Source: Pelagivirga sediminicola
GTDB lineage: Bacteria; Pseudomonadota; Alphaproteobacteria; Rhodobacterales; Rhodobacteraceae
Direction: 5' to 3'
Assembly (NCBI RefSeq): GCF_003072125.1
Contig: NZ_QCYH01000001.1
Coordinates: forward strand, 701,909 to 765,908
DNA length: 64,000 nt
Shown here: piece by piece, positions 45,297 through 53,625 of the stretch
Layout: each line of letters begins with the position of its first letter
Position numbering within the stretch: position 1 is the first letter of the stretch
Position numbers and translations under genes: made by a program
Notes under the pieces: model-generated
What the model saw: only the letters and a program-made list of their open reading frames with translations
The model's database searches: none
Told to the model about the DNA's origin: nothing

Positions 45297-47575
45297 TTCA
45301 CCACCACGACGGAGCGGCCCAGCAGTTTCTGGCCCGAAATATCCAGATAGCGCACCTCGTACAGGCCCGGCTGGTCCGGCAGTGTCAGCTCCATCGTCTG
45401 TTCCGGCCCGATCTTGTTGGCGGTGATCCAGCCGAAATCAGGCTGATCCTTGCGCGCCAGCGCAATGCGCTGATCCGCGCCCTCGCCGCCGCCCGTCCAT
45501 GTCACCGTGATCGTCTCGCCCGGCGCGGCCGTTTCCGGCACTGTCAGTCCCGCGCCGTCATCCAGCGGCGCATCCGCCGCGACCACCTCCAGCGGGGCAC
45601 TGGCCAGAGTCCGCCGCCCGTTCTCCAGCACATAGCGCAGCTCATACAGCCCCGGAGTGCCGGGGGCCTTCAGCCGCCCCTCGGTGGCGGAACCCGCGCG
45701 AATATGGGCCGACACCTTGCCCTCATCGGTGCCCATGGGAACGATCGTGACAAAATCGCTGGCATTGATCGTGCTGGACCAGGAGACATCGAGATCGGTC
45801 CCGGCGCGCACCGTCCCGGGCCCAGAAATCCCGACCTCGGCCTCCACCGCCTCGAACTGGACGCTGGCCAGCGTGCGGCGCCCTTCCTCCAGCACATAGC
45901 GCAGCTCGTAAAGGCCGGGGGTGCCGGGAGCGGTCAGGCGGCCTTCGCTGGCATCCTTTACGCGAATGTGGCTGTTTACCTTCCCCTCGTCCGCACCTGC
46001 GGCGGTGATCGTGATGAAATCGCTGCCGTTGATCGCGCCGCTCCAGCTGAAGTCGAAAGCGGCGCCCGTGGTCACCTTGTCAGGGCCTGTCAGTGTGACC
46101 TCGCCCTCAACCGCCTCGAAGGGCACGCTGGCCAGCGTGCGGCGGCCCTCCTCCAGCACATAGCGCAGCTCGTAAAGACCGGGGGTGCCCGGGGCCGTCA
46201 GGCGGCCTTCGCTGGCATCCTTGACGCGAATGTGGCTGTTTACCTTCCCCTCGTCCGCGCCCGCAGCTGTGATGGTGATGAAATCGCTGCCGTTGATCGC
46301 GCCGCTCCAGCTGAAGTCGAAAGCGGCGCCCGTGGTCACCTTAGCAGGACCGGTCAGGGTGACCTCGCCCTCCACCGCCTCGAACGGCACGCTGGCCAGC
46401 GTGCGGCGCCCTTCCTCCAGCACATAGCGCAGCTCGTAAAGGCCGGGGGTGCCGGGAGCGGTCAGGCGGCCTTCGCTGGCATCCTTGACGCGGATGTGGC
46501 TGTTTACCTTTCCTTCATCTGCACCTGCGGCGGTGATCGTGATGAAATCGCTGCCGTTGATCGTGCCGCTCCAGCTGAAGTCGAAAGCGGCGCCCGTGGT
46601 CACCTTGTCAGGGCCTGTCAGTGTGACCTCGCCCTCAACCGCCTCGAAGGGCACGCTGGCCAGCGTGCGGCGGCCCTCCTCCAGCACATAGCGCAGCTCG
46701 TAAAGACCGGGGGTGCCCGGGGCCGTCAGGCGGCCTTCGCTGGCATCCTTGACGCGAATGTGGCTGTTTACCTTCCCCTCGTCCGCACCTGCGGCGGTGA
46801 TGGTGATGAAGTCGCTGCCGTTGATCGCGCCGCTCCAGCTGAAGTCGAAAGCGGCGCCCGTCGTCACCTGGTCGGGGCCTGTCAGGGTGACTTCGGGAAG
46901 TGCGGGTTCCGGCGGCGCCTCGGGTGCGGGCGGCTCGGGCTCGACCATCGCGCTTTGGACCTGCGTGAGCGCGTCTTTCAGTTCGGCGGCATTGCCCGCG
47001 GGGACAAAGACGCCGCCGGTATTCTCGGCGATGCAGGACAGCCCGGCATGGGCCTCGTCCTCCAGATCGAAGCCCACGACATGGGCCGTGAACCTGACCC
47101 CCTGCCGGGCCAGCTCGGCCGACAATGCGCACGGGTCCGCGTTGCAGGTCTCGACCCCGTCGGAGATCAGCACCACGGTGGCCGGGTTGTCGCGGTAGGA
47201 CAGCAGATCGGCGGCATGTTGCACCGCGCCCGAAATCGGCGTCTTGCCGACCGGCTTGATCGCGCGCACGTGGCCTGTAAAGGCCGCCTTGTCCAGCGGG
47301 CCGGGGGCGATCAGCGTTTCGATATCGCTGCAGTCGCCCTGGCTGCGATGGCCATAGGCCACAAGGCCCAGATTGGTGCCCGCGTCCCACCCATCGACCA
47401 GATCGGCCAGCACGTCGCGGGCGATCTCCATCTTCGAGACGCCGTCGATCTGCCCCCACATGGATCCCGAGGCATCATAGACGATCACCACGTCATCGGC
47501 GGCCATGGCCGATGTTGCGCAGGCGATACCGCCCGCGGCGGTCCATCCGACCACTCTTGCGATGCTTCGTTTCAT
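45293..47575 (-). CDS. VWA-domain protein with four tandem 88-residue repeats
   Basis: A 760-residue exported protein. The signal peptide (1-25) is followed by a von Willebrand A domain (about 28-205) with an intact MIDAS: D34-x-S36-x-S38, T112 and D139. After a Pro/Glu linker come four near-identical 88-residue repeats (228-315, 316-403, 404-491, 492-579; motif GAAFDFSWSG, ITAAGADEGKVNSH, GTPGLYELRYVLEEGRRTLASV), a diverged fifth (580-667) and a last module (668-760) with LPGLYEVRY. The repeats look like beta-rich Ig-like units. Binding partners are unknown. Confidence 0.85.
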   Translation of the reverse strand: MKRSIARVVGWTAAGGIACATSAMAADDVVIVYDASGSMWGQIDGVSKMEIARDVLADLVDGWDAGTNLGLVAYGHRSQGDCSDIETLIAPGPLDKAAFTGHVRAIKPVGKTPISGAVQHAADLLSYRDNPATVVLISDGVETCNADPCALSAELARQGVRFTAHVVGFDLEDEAHAGLSCIAENTGGVFVPAGNAAELKDALTQVQSAMVEPEPPAPEAPPEPALPEVTLTGPDQVTTGAAFDFSWSGAINGSDFITITAAGADEGKVNSHIRVKDASEGRLTAPGTPGLYELRYVLEEGRRTLASVPFEAVEGEVTLTGPDKVTTGAAFDFSWSGTINGSDFITITAAGADEGKVNSHIRVKDASEGRLTAPGTPGLYELRYVLEEGRRTLASVPFEAVEGEVTLTGPAKVTTGAAFDFSWSGAINGSDFITITAAGADEGKVNSHIRVKDASEGRLTAPGTPGLYELRYVLEEGRRTLASVPFEAVEGEVTLTGPDKVTTGAAFDFSWSGAINGSDFITITAAGADEGKVNSHIRVKDASEGRLTAPGTPGLYELRYVLEEGRRTLASVQFEAVEAEVGISGPGTVRAGTDLDVSWSSTINASDFVTIVPMGTDEGKVSAHIRAGSATEGRLKAPGTPGLYELRYVLENGRRTLASAPLEVVAADAPLDDGAGLTVPETAAPGETITVTWTGGGEGADQRIALARKDQPDFGWITANKIGPEQTMELTLPDQPGLYEVRYLDISGQKLLGRSVVVVK
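45839..46894 (-). repeat. Four tandem 264-bp repeats within the VWA gene
   Basis: The units are 46894-46631, 46630-46367, 46366-46103 and 46102-45839. Synonymous variants alternate. Units 1 and 3 share one set (for example the CGGCCCTCCTCC and AGACCGGGGG stretches on the plus strand). Units 2 and 4 share the other (CGCCCTTCCTCC, AGGCCGGGGG). The arrangement is A-B-A-B, as if a two-unit 528-bp block had been duplicated. Confidence 0.9.
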
Positions 47576-47646
47576 CGTTGGGTTCTCCTTGGGTTTGTGT
47601 CACATGCGCTTGCGCGGCGCGGGTGTTTTCGGGGCGCGTCTGCGGG

Positions 47647-48630
47647 TCAGGCCGGATCCGTCATCGGCGTGGATGGCGATTGCGCGGGCTCTGCGCCGAA
47701 GGCGCGCTCCTTCAGCTTGCGGAACTTGGCGGACATCTGCTCCAGCTTGGCGTCCCATTCGGGGTTCGGCTCCTGCCCTTCGATCACCTTGAAGTACACC
47801 TGCATCATGCAGGTAATCGCCAGCGGTTCAAGCAGCGCGGCCTTGACGCTCCATGCAAAGAGCAGCGCGAACACAACGCCGCCCGCCGCCCAGGCGCCCG
47901 GCATCAGGTAGACCACCAGCGCCGCCGGGGCGAGCATGACGATGAACACGACAAAGCTGAGACCATAGACGATGATCGCCAGCCAGAAGGCGTTCTTGAG
48001 CATCGGCTTGTAGTTCTGGCCGTAAAGCACCAGCGCCTCGCGCGCGGACATCCACGCATTGTCTGACCGCGTGCGGATCGCGTAGGCGAGGATCACCTCG
48101 TCGACGAAACCGACCGCCACCCGCAAGAAGGCCGAGATGACGCCCGCCAGCTGCTGCGCGCCGGGGATCGGCAGGATGGTCAGGATGCCGCGGACCAGCC
48201 CGCTGATCGCGCGGATCACGCCCTTGATCAGCTGGTCCATGGCAAACAGGATGCTGGCTTGCGGGAAACGCTCCTTCACCACGGCGCTGGCGTGGGCGAT
48301 CTGGCTGCGCCCCTGCGGCATGGATTTGCCGTCCAGCAGCTCGACCAGCACGGCGATATGGCCCGCCTTGACGATGTAGAGGATGTATTCGCGCGCCCAA
48401 TACATGATGATGCCGAAAATGCCGAAACCGGCGAACCCGCCCCAGGCGGTGGTCGAGGCGCGGAAATCGGCATCGCCAAAGCCGCCGATGCCCCAGCCGA
48501 CCCCGGCGCCAACACCCGTCACCAGGATATAGCCCAGCGTGATCCCGAAATAGACCGCCATGCGCAACAGGATGAAGGGGAACGTGCGCCCCATCAGGCC
48601 AAGCGCGCGGCCAAGACTGAAATCCCACAT
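47647..48630 (-). CDS. Polytopic membrane protein of the VWA cluster
   Basis: A 327-residue inner-membrane protein with about six hydrophobic segments (about 12-40, 63-85, 145-165, 180-195, 215-240, 245-270) and a charged C-terminal tail rich in Lys/Glu. I do not recognise a characterised family. It begins 38 bases after the lipoprotein stop and ends 71 bases before the VWA start, so the genes are probably cotranscribed. Confidence 0.75.
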   Translation of the reverse strand: MWDFSLGRALGLMGRTFPFILLRMAVYFGITLGYILVTGVGAGVGWGIGGFGDADFRASTTAWGGFAGFGIFGIIMYWAREYILYIVKAGHIAVLVELLDGKSMPQGRSQIAHASAVVKERFPQASILFAMDQLIKGVIRAISGLVRGILTILPIPGAQQLAGVISAFLRVAVGFVDEVILAYAIRTRSDNAWMSAREALVLYGQNYKPMLKNAFWLAIIVYGLSFVVFIVMLAPAALVVYLMPGAWAAGGVVFALLFAWSVKAALLEPLAITCMMQVYFKVIEGQEPNPEWDAKLEQMSAKFRKLKERAFGAEPAQSPSTPMTDPA

Positions 48631-48668
48631 GACGTTTCTCCTGTTTCAGCGGCCCGCAGGGGGCCCGT

Positions 48669-49052
48669 TCAGATCTCGCATTTGGAATTGCCGTATTTCG
48701 CGGCGCAGGCCCGCGCCGCGCAGGAGGCGATCTGCGGATCGCGCTGCGCCTTGCGGATATCGACCCGCTCCACCGTGGAATAGGGCTCGGAAAACGTCTT
48801 CATAACCGGCGTGCATGTCGTCACCGAGCCTTGCGTGTTGCAGACCGTCTCGCCGCTGGGACGCTCGACGCTGCGGTATTTGATGACCGCCTCGTTGCGA
48901 TAGACGGGCGGTATCTTCAGCAGCCACTCGGCCTCGCAATGGGTGCGCTCGGCGCGGTATTCGGGGGTGCCGCAGGATTGCAGGACAAACAGCGCGGCAA
49001 GAAACAGGGCGGGGCGAAAGGAAAACACGGCGGCAATGGCTTTTTGGTACAT
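48669..49052 (-). CDS. Small lipoprotein, first gene of the VWA cluster
   Basis: A 127-residue lipoprotein. The signal peptide ends with a lipobox LQSC and a lipidated Cys near 27. The mature part has six further Cys residues (CEAEW, CNTQGSVTTCT, CAARACAAKYGNSKCEI), suggesting disulfides in the periplasm. No family is recognised. It is the first gene of the minus-strand cluster, divergent from the sensory operon. Confidence 0.7.
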   Translation of the reverse strand: MYQKAIAAVFSFRPALFLAALFVLQSCGTPEYRAERTHCEAEWLLKIPPVYRNEAVIKYRSVERPSGETVCNTQGSVTTCTPVMKTFSEPYSTVERVDIRKAQRDPQIASCAARACAAKYGNSKCEI

Positions 49053-49084
49053 CGCTCGCTGCTAGCATGTCGCAAATGCGCCCG

Positions 49085-49104
49085 CCCCCTCCGTTTGGAG
49101 GGGG
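49085..49104. other. Stem-loop in the divergent promoter region
   Basis: CCCCCTCC (49085-49092) and GGAGGGGG (49097-49104) form a perfect 8-base stem with loop GTTT in the 134-base gap between the lipoprotein and the sensory operon. It may be an operator or RNA structure; no U-run follows. Confidence 0.4.
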
Positions 49105-49186
49105 ACAGCGGAAAAGTTTCGGATTTCAATTGCAAGGCAGGCGGCGGCCTGCTGAACTGGCCCGCGACAATCCATAGGAGATGCAT

Positions 49187-49663
49187 ATGCGCCTTTCAGC
49201 CGCAATCGGCCTGCTTTGCCTGTCGCTCTGGGTGCCCTGCGTGACGGCGGCGGGCAGCGCGCCGGTGCTGCAGGTCACCGGCCAGATCGCCGACGGTCCG
49301 GCCGTCTTCGATATGCCGCAGCTGCGCGACCTGCCCCGCGCCACGCTTGAGACATCGACGGTGGTGACGGACGGCGCGCATCGGTTCACCGGCTTTCTGA
49401 TGCGCGATTTTCTGGCACAGCTGGGCGCCGAGGGGCAGATGGTGACGGCGACGGCCCTCAATGATTATGCCGTCGACATTCCCCTGAGCGATTTCGACAG
49501 GTTCGATGTCATCGTCGCCTACAGCATGGACGGCGCCGCGCTGGACCGCGCGGACAAGGGGCCGCTCTGGATCGTATATCCGCGCGATGCGCATGCAGAG
49601 CTGCAGGATATCCGCTATGATTATCGCTGGGTCTGGCAGCTGTCGCAGATCGATGTCCGATGA
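49187..49663 (+). CDS. Periplasmic sulfite-oxidase-fold (oxidoreductase molybdopterin-binding-like) protein
   Basis: A 158-residue exported protein with a signal peptide (about 1-21). The rest resembles the oxidoreductase molybdopterin-binding domain: VTGQIADGPAVFDMPQLRDLPR, FTGFLMRDFLAQLG, LNDYAVDIPLSDFDRFDVIVAYSMDG and KGPLWIVYP. The Mo-coordinating cysteine is missing: no Cys remains in the mature domain, so it is unlikely to be an enzyme. The ATG at 49187 has AGGAG at correct spacing, while the one at 49181 does not. It overlaps the kinase gene by ATGA. Confidence 0.82.
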   Translation: MRLSAAIGLLCLSLWVPCVTAAGSAPVLQVTGQIADGPAVFDMPQLRDLPRATLETSTVVTDGAHRFTGFLMRDFLAQLGAEGQMVTATALNDYAVDIPLSDFDRFDVIVAYSMDGAALDRADKGPLWIVYPRDAHAELQDIRYDYRWVWQLSQIDVR

Positions 49664-51432
49664 AGGCGCCCGGCCGGTCAGGTCTGAGCATGATCCTGCC
49701 GCTGGTCGCCATCGTGGTCTTTGCGGTCCTGCTGGCGTTTTCGCTGATCCGCATGATCGAGGTGGACACCGACATTCGCGTCGATGCGGAACGCAACATG
49801 CTGTGGGTCATGCACCAAAGCGAAAGCGCGGCGCGGCGGCTGGTCGAGGCCACGCTGCGCGCCGAACTGGGCGAGGCGGACGCAAGCGAGATCGCGCTGC
49901 GCCTCGATCTGCTGCGCAGCCGCTTTGCGCTGCTTGGCGACGGGCCGCAACAGCGCTTCATCACTGATATCGGGCTTGCGCCCCAGATGGCCGATCTGCG
50001 CGTCGCGCTGCAAGCGCTGCGCCCGCCGCCCGAGGATTTCACGACCGCCGAGGTTCAGCAGCTTCGCCTTGCGATGGCGCCCTTTGCGGCGTTCTTTTCG
50101 CGCGCCGCGAACAAGACGATGATCCGCGAATGGGATGATCTGGGCGGCAGGCTGGAGACATCGCGCGAGCAGTTGCATCAGATCATCGTCTCGCTCCTCG
50201 GCATCATGCTGACCGGCGGCGTTCTAACCATTACGCTGTTTCTTGCGCTGCGTCATTCACGGCGCAGCAACGACATGCTGCGCCGCGAGCGTGATTTCTC
50301 CGCGCTTTTGATCTCGTCCAGCGGCGAAGGGATCATGGCCGTCGACGATGCAGGAACCTGCACCATCTGGAACCCCGCGATGGCCGCCATGACGGGGCGC
50401 ACGGCGCAGCAGGCGATTGGCCGGAAGATGTCCGAAATCGCCGGTTTCTTCGATATAACGGCGATGCGCCGGGCGGTCGCCGCCTCGCTGGATGGAAAGG
50501 ACAGCAACCTTGCGCTGCAACCCTATTTTCGCGACGCGGAGGAGCCGCCGCTGCATGTCGATCTGAAGGTCTCGCCAATGCGCGATCACGGGCGGGTCAT
50601 CGGCGCCATCGTCTTCATGCACGACGCCAGCGATCGCTACGCCGCGCGCGAAAAGGAGGCCGAGAGCCGCGCGCGTCTGGAACAGCTGGTGGCCGAGCGC
50701 ACGCGCGAGCTGGACGATGCGCTCACGCGGGAACGATCGGCCGCCGACCTTTACCGCAACTTTGCCGGCATGATCTCGCACCAGTTTCGCACGCCTCTGG
50801 CGGTCGCCGATTCCGCGCTGCAACGGCTGATCCGCCGGGGGCCGCGCGCCGATGCCGCCGAAATCATCGAGCGGGCCACCGGGGCACGCAATGCCATCGC
50901 GGGGCTGACGCGCCTTGTCGAAAGCACGCTCGATGCCGCGCGCCTTCAGGCCGGACAGGTCGGCGCGCGGCGCGCCCCGTGTGACCTGATCGCCCTGCTT
51001 GACATGGTCGGCGCGCGCCAGCGTGCGGCATCGCCGGGCGCGCGGATCAAGCTGCGCCGCGCCGATGCGGTGGACGCCGCCGCCCTGTGCGATCCGGCCC
51101 ATGCCGAACAGGTGATGGAAAACCTTCTGTCGAATGCGGTCAAATACGCCGATCCGGACACGCCCATCACGGTGCGTCTGCATAACGACGATCGCAGCGT
51201 GCTGTGCGATTTCAGCAATACCGGCCCCGCGATCGACGAGGCGGACCGCGAGCGCGTCTTCGAGTCCGGGTTTCGCGGCGCCAACAGCGCCTCGACGCCC
51301 GGCACCGGTGTCGGGCTCTTCATCGCGCGAAGCCTTGCGCGCATGCAGGGCGGCGAAGTCAGCCTGCTGCCGGGCGGCGCCGGCACGACATTCCGACTGG
51401 CACTGCCGCGGCTTGCAGGGGCGGCGCGATGA
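49660..51432 (+). CDS. Membrane sensor histidine kinase
   Basis: A 590-residue kinase. TM1 (about 11-31), a periplasmic domain, and TM2 (about 175-197) are followed by a PAS domain (about 213-325), a coiled coil, and a DHp/H-box MISHQFRTPL with H374. An HATPase domain (about 480-585) has NLLSNAVKYA (N-box), GTGVGLFIARSL (G-box). Its partner is the response regulator encoded downstream, coupled by overlap. Confidence 0.94.
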   Translation: MKAPGRSGLSMILPLVAIVVFAVLLAFSLIRMIEVDTDIRVDAERNMLWVMHQSESAARRLVEATLRAELGEADASEIALRLDLLRSRFALLGDGPQQRFITDIGLAPQMADLRVALQALRPPPEDFTTAEVQQLRLAMAPFAAFFSRAANKTMIREWDDLGGRLETSREQLHQIIVSLLGIMLTGGVLTITLFLALRHSRRSNDMLRRERDFSALLISSSGEGIMAVDDAGTCTIWNPAMAAMTGRTAQQAIGRKMSEIAGFFDITAMRRAVAASLDGKDSNLALQPYFRDAEEPPLHVDLKVSPMRDHGRVIGAIVFMHDASDRYAAREKEAESRARLEQLVAERTRELDDALTRERSAADLYRNFAGMISHQFRTPLAVADSALQRLIRRGPRADAAEIIERATGARNAIAGLTRLVESTLDAARLQAGQVGARRAPCDLIALLDMVGARQRAASPGARIKLRRADAVDAAALCDPAHAEQVMENLLSNAVKYADPDTPITVRLHNDDRSVLCDFSNTGPAIDEADRERVFESGFRGANSASTPGTGVGLFIARSLARMQGGEVSLLPGGAGTTFRLALPRLAGAAR

Positions 51433-52499
51433 CCGGCACCCTGCCCGCGCCGCTGATCCTCGTGGTCGAGGACGAACCCGCCCTGCGCCGCGACATCGTG
51501 GAGGAGTTGCAGGAGGCCGGGTATCGCATTCTGGCCGCAGCCGACGGGCAAGAGGCGCAAGACCTGCTGGCAGGTATCACGCCGGATCTCGTGCTATGCG
51601 ACATCACCATGCCGAAGCTGGACGGCTACGGCCTGCTTTCCACCTTGCGCGGCGAGCGGCCCGACCTTGCCGAGACGCCCTTCGTCTTTCTCACCGCGAT
51701 GTCCGAGCCGCGCGACGTGATCGAAGGCAAGCTTCAGGGCGCGGATGACTACCTTGTCAAGCCGGTGGATTACGATCTGCTTCTGGCGACGGTTGATGCG
51801 CGGCTGCGGCAGGTCCGGCGCATCCGGGGCCAGCTTGATCTGCGGATGGATGAGATGCGCGAGGCCATCGAACGGCTGCCCGATGGCGGGCCCCAGCGGG
51901 TGCTGGACCTGATCACGCTCGGCATCGTGCTGCTAGACGGCAAGGGCGAGGTTGTCCATGCCAATCGCGCGGCGCGGGATATGACCGAGGAAGCGGGCTT
52001 CATCTCAATCCGGCGCGCGGCGCTGAACGCGGCGGACCCGCTTTGCGACAAGTCCCTGCGCCGGGCGATCTGCGAGACGCTGAAGGCCGCGGCGGACGGC
52101 ACCGAGGCAACAGCCGGGGTCATGCTGCACCGGCCCGGCGACGGGCAATCCATCTCGGCGCTGGTGTGCACGTTGACGCCGAAGGGACCCGGCGCCGCGC
52201 AGCAGCCGCACGTGGCGCTGTTCCTGTCGCCGCGGGCGCAGGCCATGAAAGTGTCCGAGCCCCTCCTGATCGACCTTTTCGGCCTGACGCCCACCGAAGC
52301 GCGCGTCGCCGCCAGCCTGACACGCGGCGCGCGCCCTTCCGACATCGCGGGCGAGCTTGGAGTCTCGCAGACAACGATTTCCTTTCACATGCGCAATCTG
52401 TTTCAGAAAACCGGCACCAATCGCCAGACCGACCTCGTCGCGCTGATCCTGGCCGGGCCGATGGCGGTCGAGACACCATCCGCGCGCGAGCGATCCTGA
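51429..52499 (+). CDS. Response regulator with REC, PAS-like and LuxR HTH domains
   Basis: A 356-residue regulator. The receiver domain (about 8-125) has VVEDEPALRRD, phosphoacceptor Asp in LVLCDITMPKLDGY, and the conserved Lys in VKPVDY. A PAS-like middle (about 150-280) is followed by a LuxR helix-turn-helix (LTPTEARVAASLTRGARPSDIAGELGVSQTTISFHMRNLFQKTGTNRQTDLVAL). The layout is uncommon: a sensory middle domain inside a response regulator. The start at 51429 overlaps the kinase gene. Confidence 0.93.
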   Translation: MTGTLPAPLILVVEDEPALRRDIVEELQEAGYRILAAADGQEAQDLLAGITPDLVLCDITMPKLDGYGLLSTLRGERPDLAETPFVFLTAMSEPRDVIEGKLQGADDYLVKPVDYDLLLATVDARLRQVRRIRGQLDLRMDEMREAIERLPDGGPQRVLDLITLGIVLLDGKGEVVHANRAARDMTEEAGFISIRRAALNAADPLCDKSLRRAICETLKAAADGTEATAGVMLHRPGDGQSISALVCTLTPKGPGAAQQPHVALFLSPRAQAMKVSEPLLIDLFGLTPTEARVAASLTRGARPSDIAGELGVSQTTISFHMRNLFQKTGTNRQTDLVALILAGPMAVETPSARERS

Positions 52500-52996
52500 C
52501 CTGGGCACGCGATGTCGGGCGCCCGTAACACGACGTCGCAGACCTGTTTAGCCGAGCATTCAATGGTCGGAAGCGAACCTTCGGCAACAAGCTGAACACA
52601 GTAAGCTATGCGGGAAGCTATGCGGGATTTCGTTGCGCTTTGCAGTTGACTACGTCCTTTCCGTGCACGTTGCGTGCCCAAGCACATCTGCCCCGTGTGA
52701 TTTGACGGGAAGAAGGTGATTGACGTTGAGATCGTAAAGCCTCCATCGACGCGGATGAGATCGCGATCCAATCGCGATGGTCGCTTATCGCGCGGCAAGA
52801 TCATGGTTCATTCATTCCGATCCTTTCGGCCGCGGCCGTTATTCGAAAGCGACTGTCGGAAACGGTGGAGCCGGGCGCGCGACTTGCCCATTCTGCCGTC
52901 ACTTTGCCAGACATTCTGCGCGAGATGCGCGCCTATGACATCCAGACAGAAGCAGCGCCCCCAAGGCAGCCATTCGTCATTTGTGCATCAGTTTTG
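52500..52996. other. Noncoding stretch between sensory operon and PGA-hydrolase-like gene
   Basis: 497 bases without a convincing gene. All ORFs here lack family motifs or read antisense into the neighbours. One 12-base tandem repeat, AGCTATGCGGGA twice (52604-52627), is present. Base composition is less GC-rich than in the left part of the window. Confidence 0.6.
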
Positions 52997-53572
52997 CTAC
53001 ACCGAACGGATGGCGCTTCGGATCGCCGTGCAGAAATCTTCCAAGAGCTTCCGCTCCGTCGCCAGCCTGCGACGCAGCGATCGCGGAAGTTCGAGTTGCA
53101 CCCCTTCGCCCGAGCGGGTCCGGTTGCAGATGTTGGTTTCATGGACGCCAGGCAACGCCTTGTTAATTTCCGCCCCGAAGTCTGCGTCGCGCAGCGCGGC
53201 GCCAATAGCATCGCGTAAATCGATTGCGCGGCCTCCCAGCCATACGGTGTCAGTTCCGTCATCCTTTCGGCCGTGGATCGCGACGGCAGTGGAAGCCCTG
53301 CCGACAAGGTCGAGCGCATGAGGCTCGTCGAAGCGGTGCGAGGTGATGTGAAAGTCGCCGTGCCTGCCGACCTTCAGCGCCTCGAAAGCGTAGAAGGAAA
53401 GGTCGGTCCCCGCAATTGCCTCGGCGATTTCCGCTGTTTCAGGTTCAATGGTCCCTCCGTGCGGGGCGAGGATCACCACAGATGTGCCGCGATCCGCGCA
53501 ACGGATGTCGTAGTCGTCTCCCAGCTTCATGTCGGCGGCGAGATCTTCGAATTTTTGGTAGCGATCAGCCAT
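52997..53572 (-). CDS. Poly-gamma-glutamate hydrolase-like protein (PF05908 type)
   Basis: A 191-residue protein with the gamma-PGA hydrolase/YmaC signature: VVILAPHGGTIEPETAEIAEAIAG, LSFYAFEALK, FHITSHRFDEPHAL and AIHGRKDDG. These residues bind zinc in the family and cleave gamma-glutamyl bonds. The family is commonest in phages and capsule-linked loci, and no capsule genes are visible here. It lies 53 bases downstream of the glutamine amidotransferase on the same strand. Confidence 0.85.
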   Translation of the reverse strand: MADRYQKFEDLAADMKLGDDYDIRCADRGTSVVILAPHGGTIEPETAEIAEAIAGTDLSFYAFEALKVGRHGDFHITSHRFDEPHALDLVGRASTAVAIHGRKDDGTDTVWLGGRAIDLRDAIGAALRDADFGAEINKALPGVHETNICNRTRSGEGVQLELPRSLRRRLATERKLLEDFCTAIRSAIRSV

Positions 53573-53625
53573 CGATCATTTTCCTGTTCATGGGCTCGCC
53601 AGCATATGTCCGCGGATTTGCGCGT

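Noticed and set aside
45704..47911. 735-residue plus-strand ORF with repeats
   Set aside because: Mirrors the repeats of the real VWA gene on the other strand; no independent motif.
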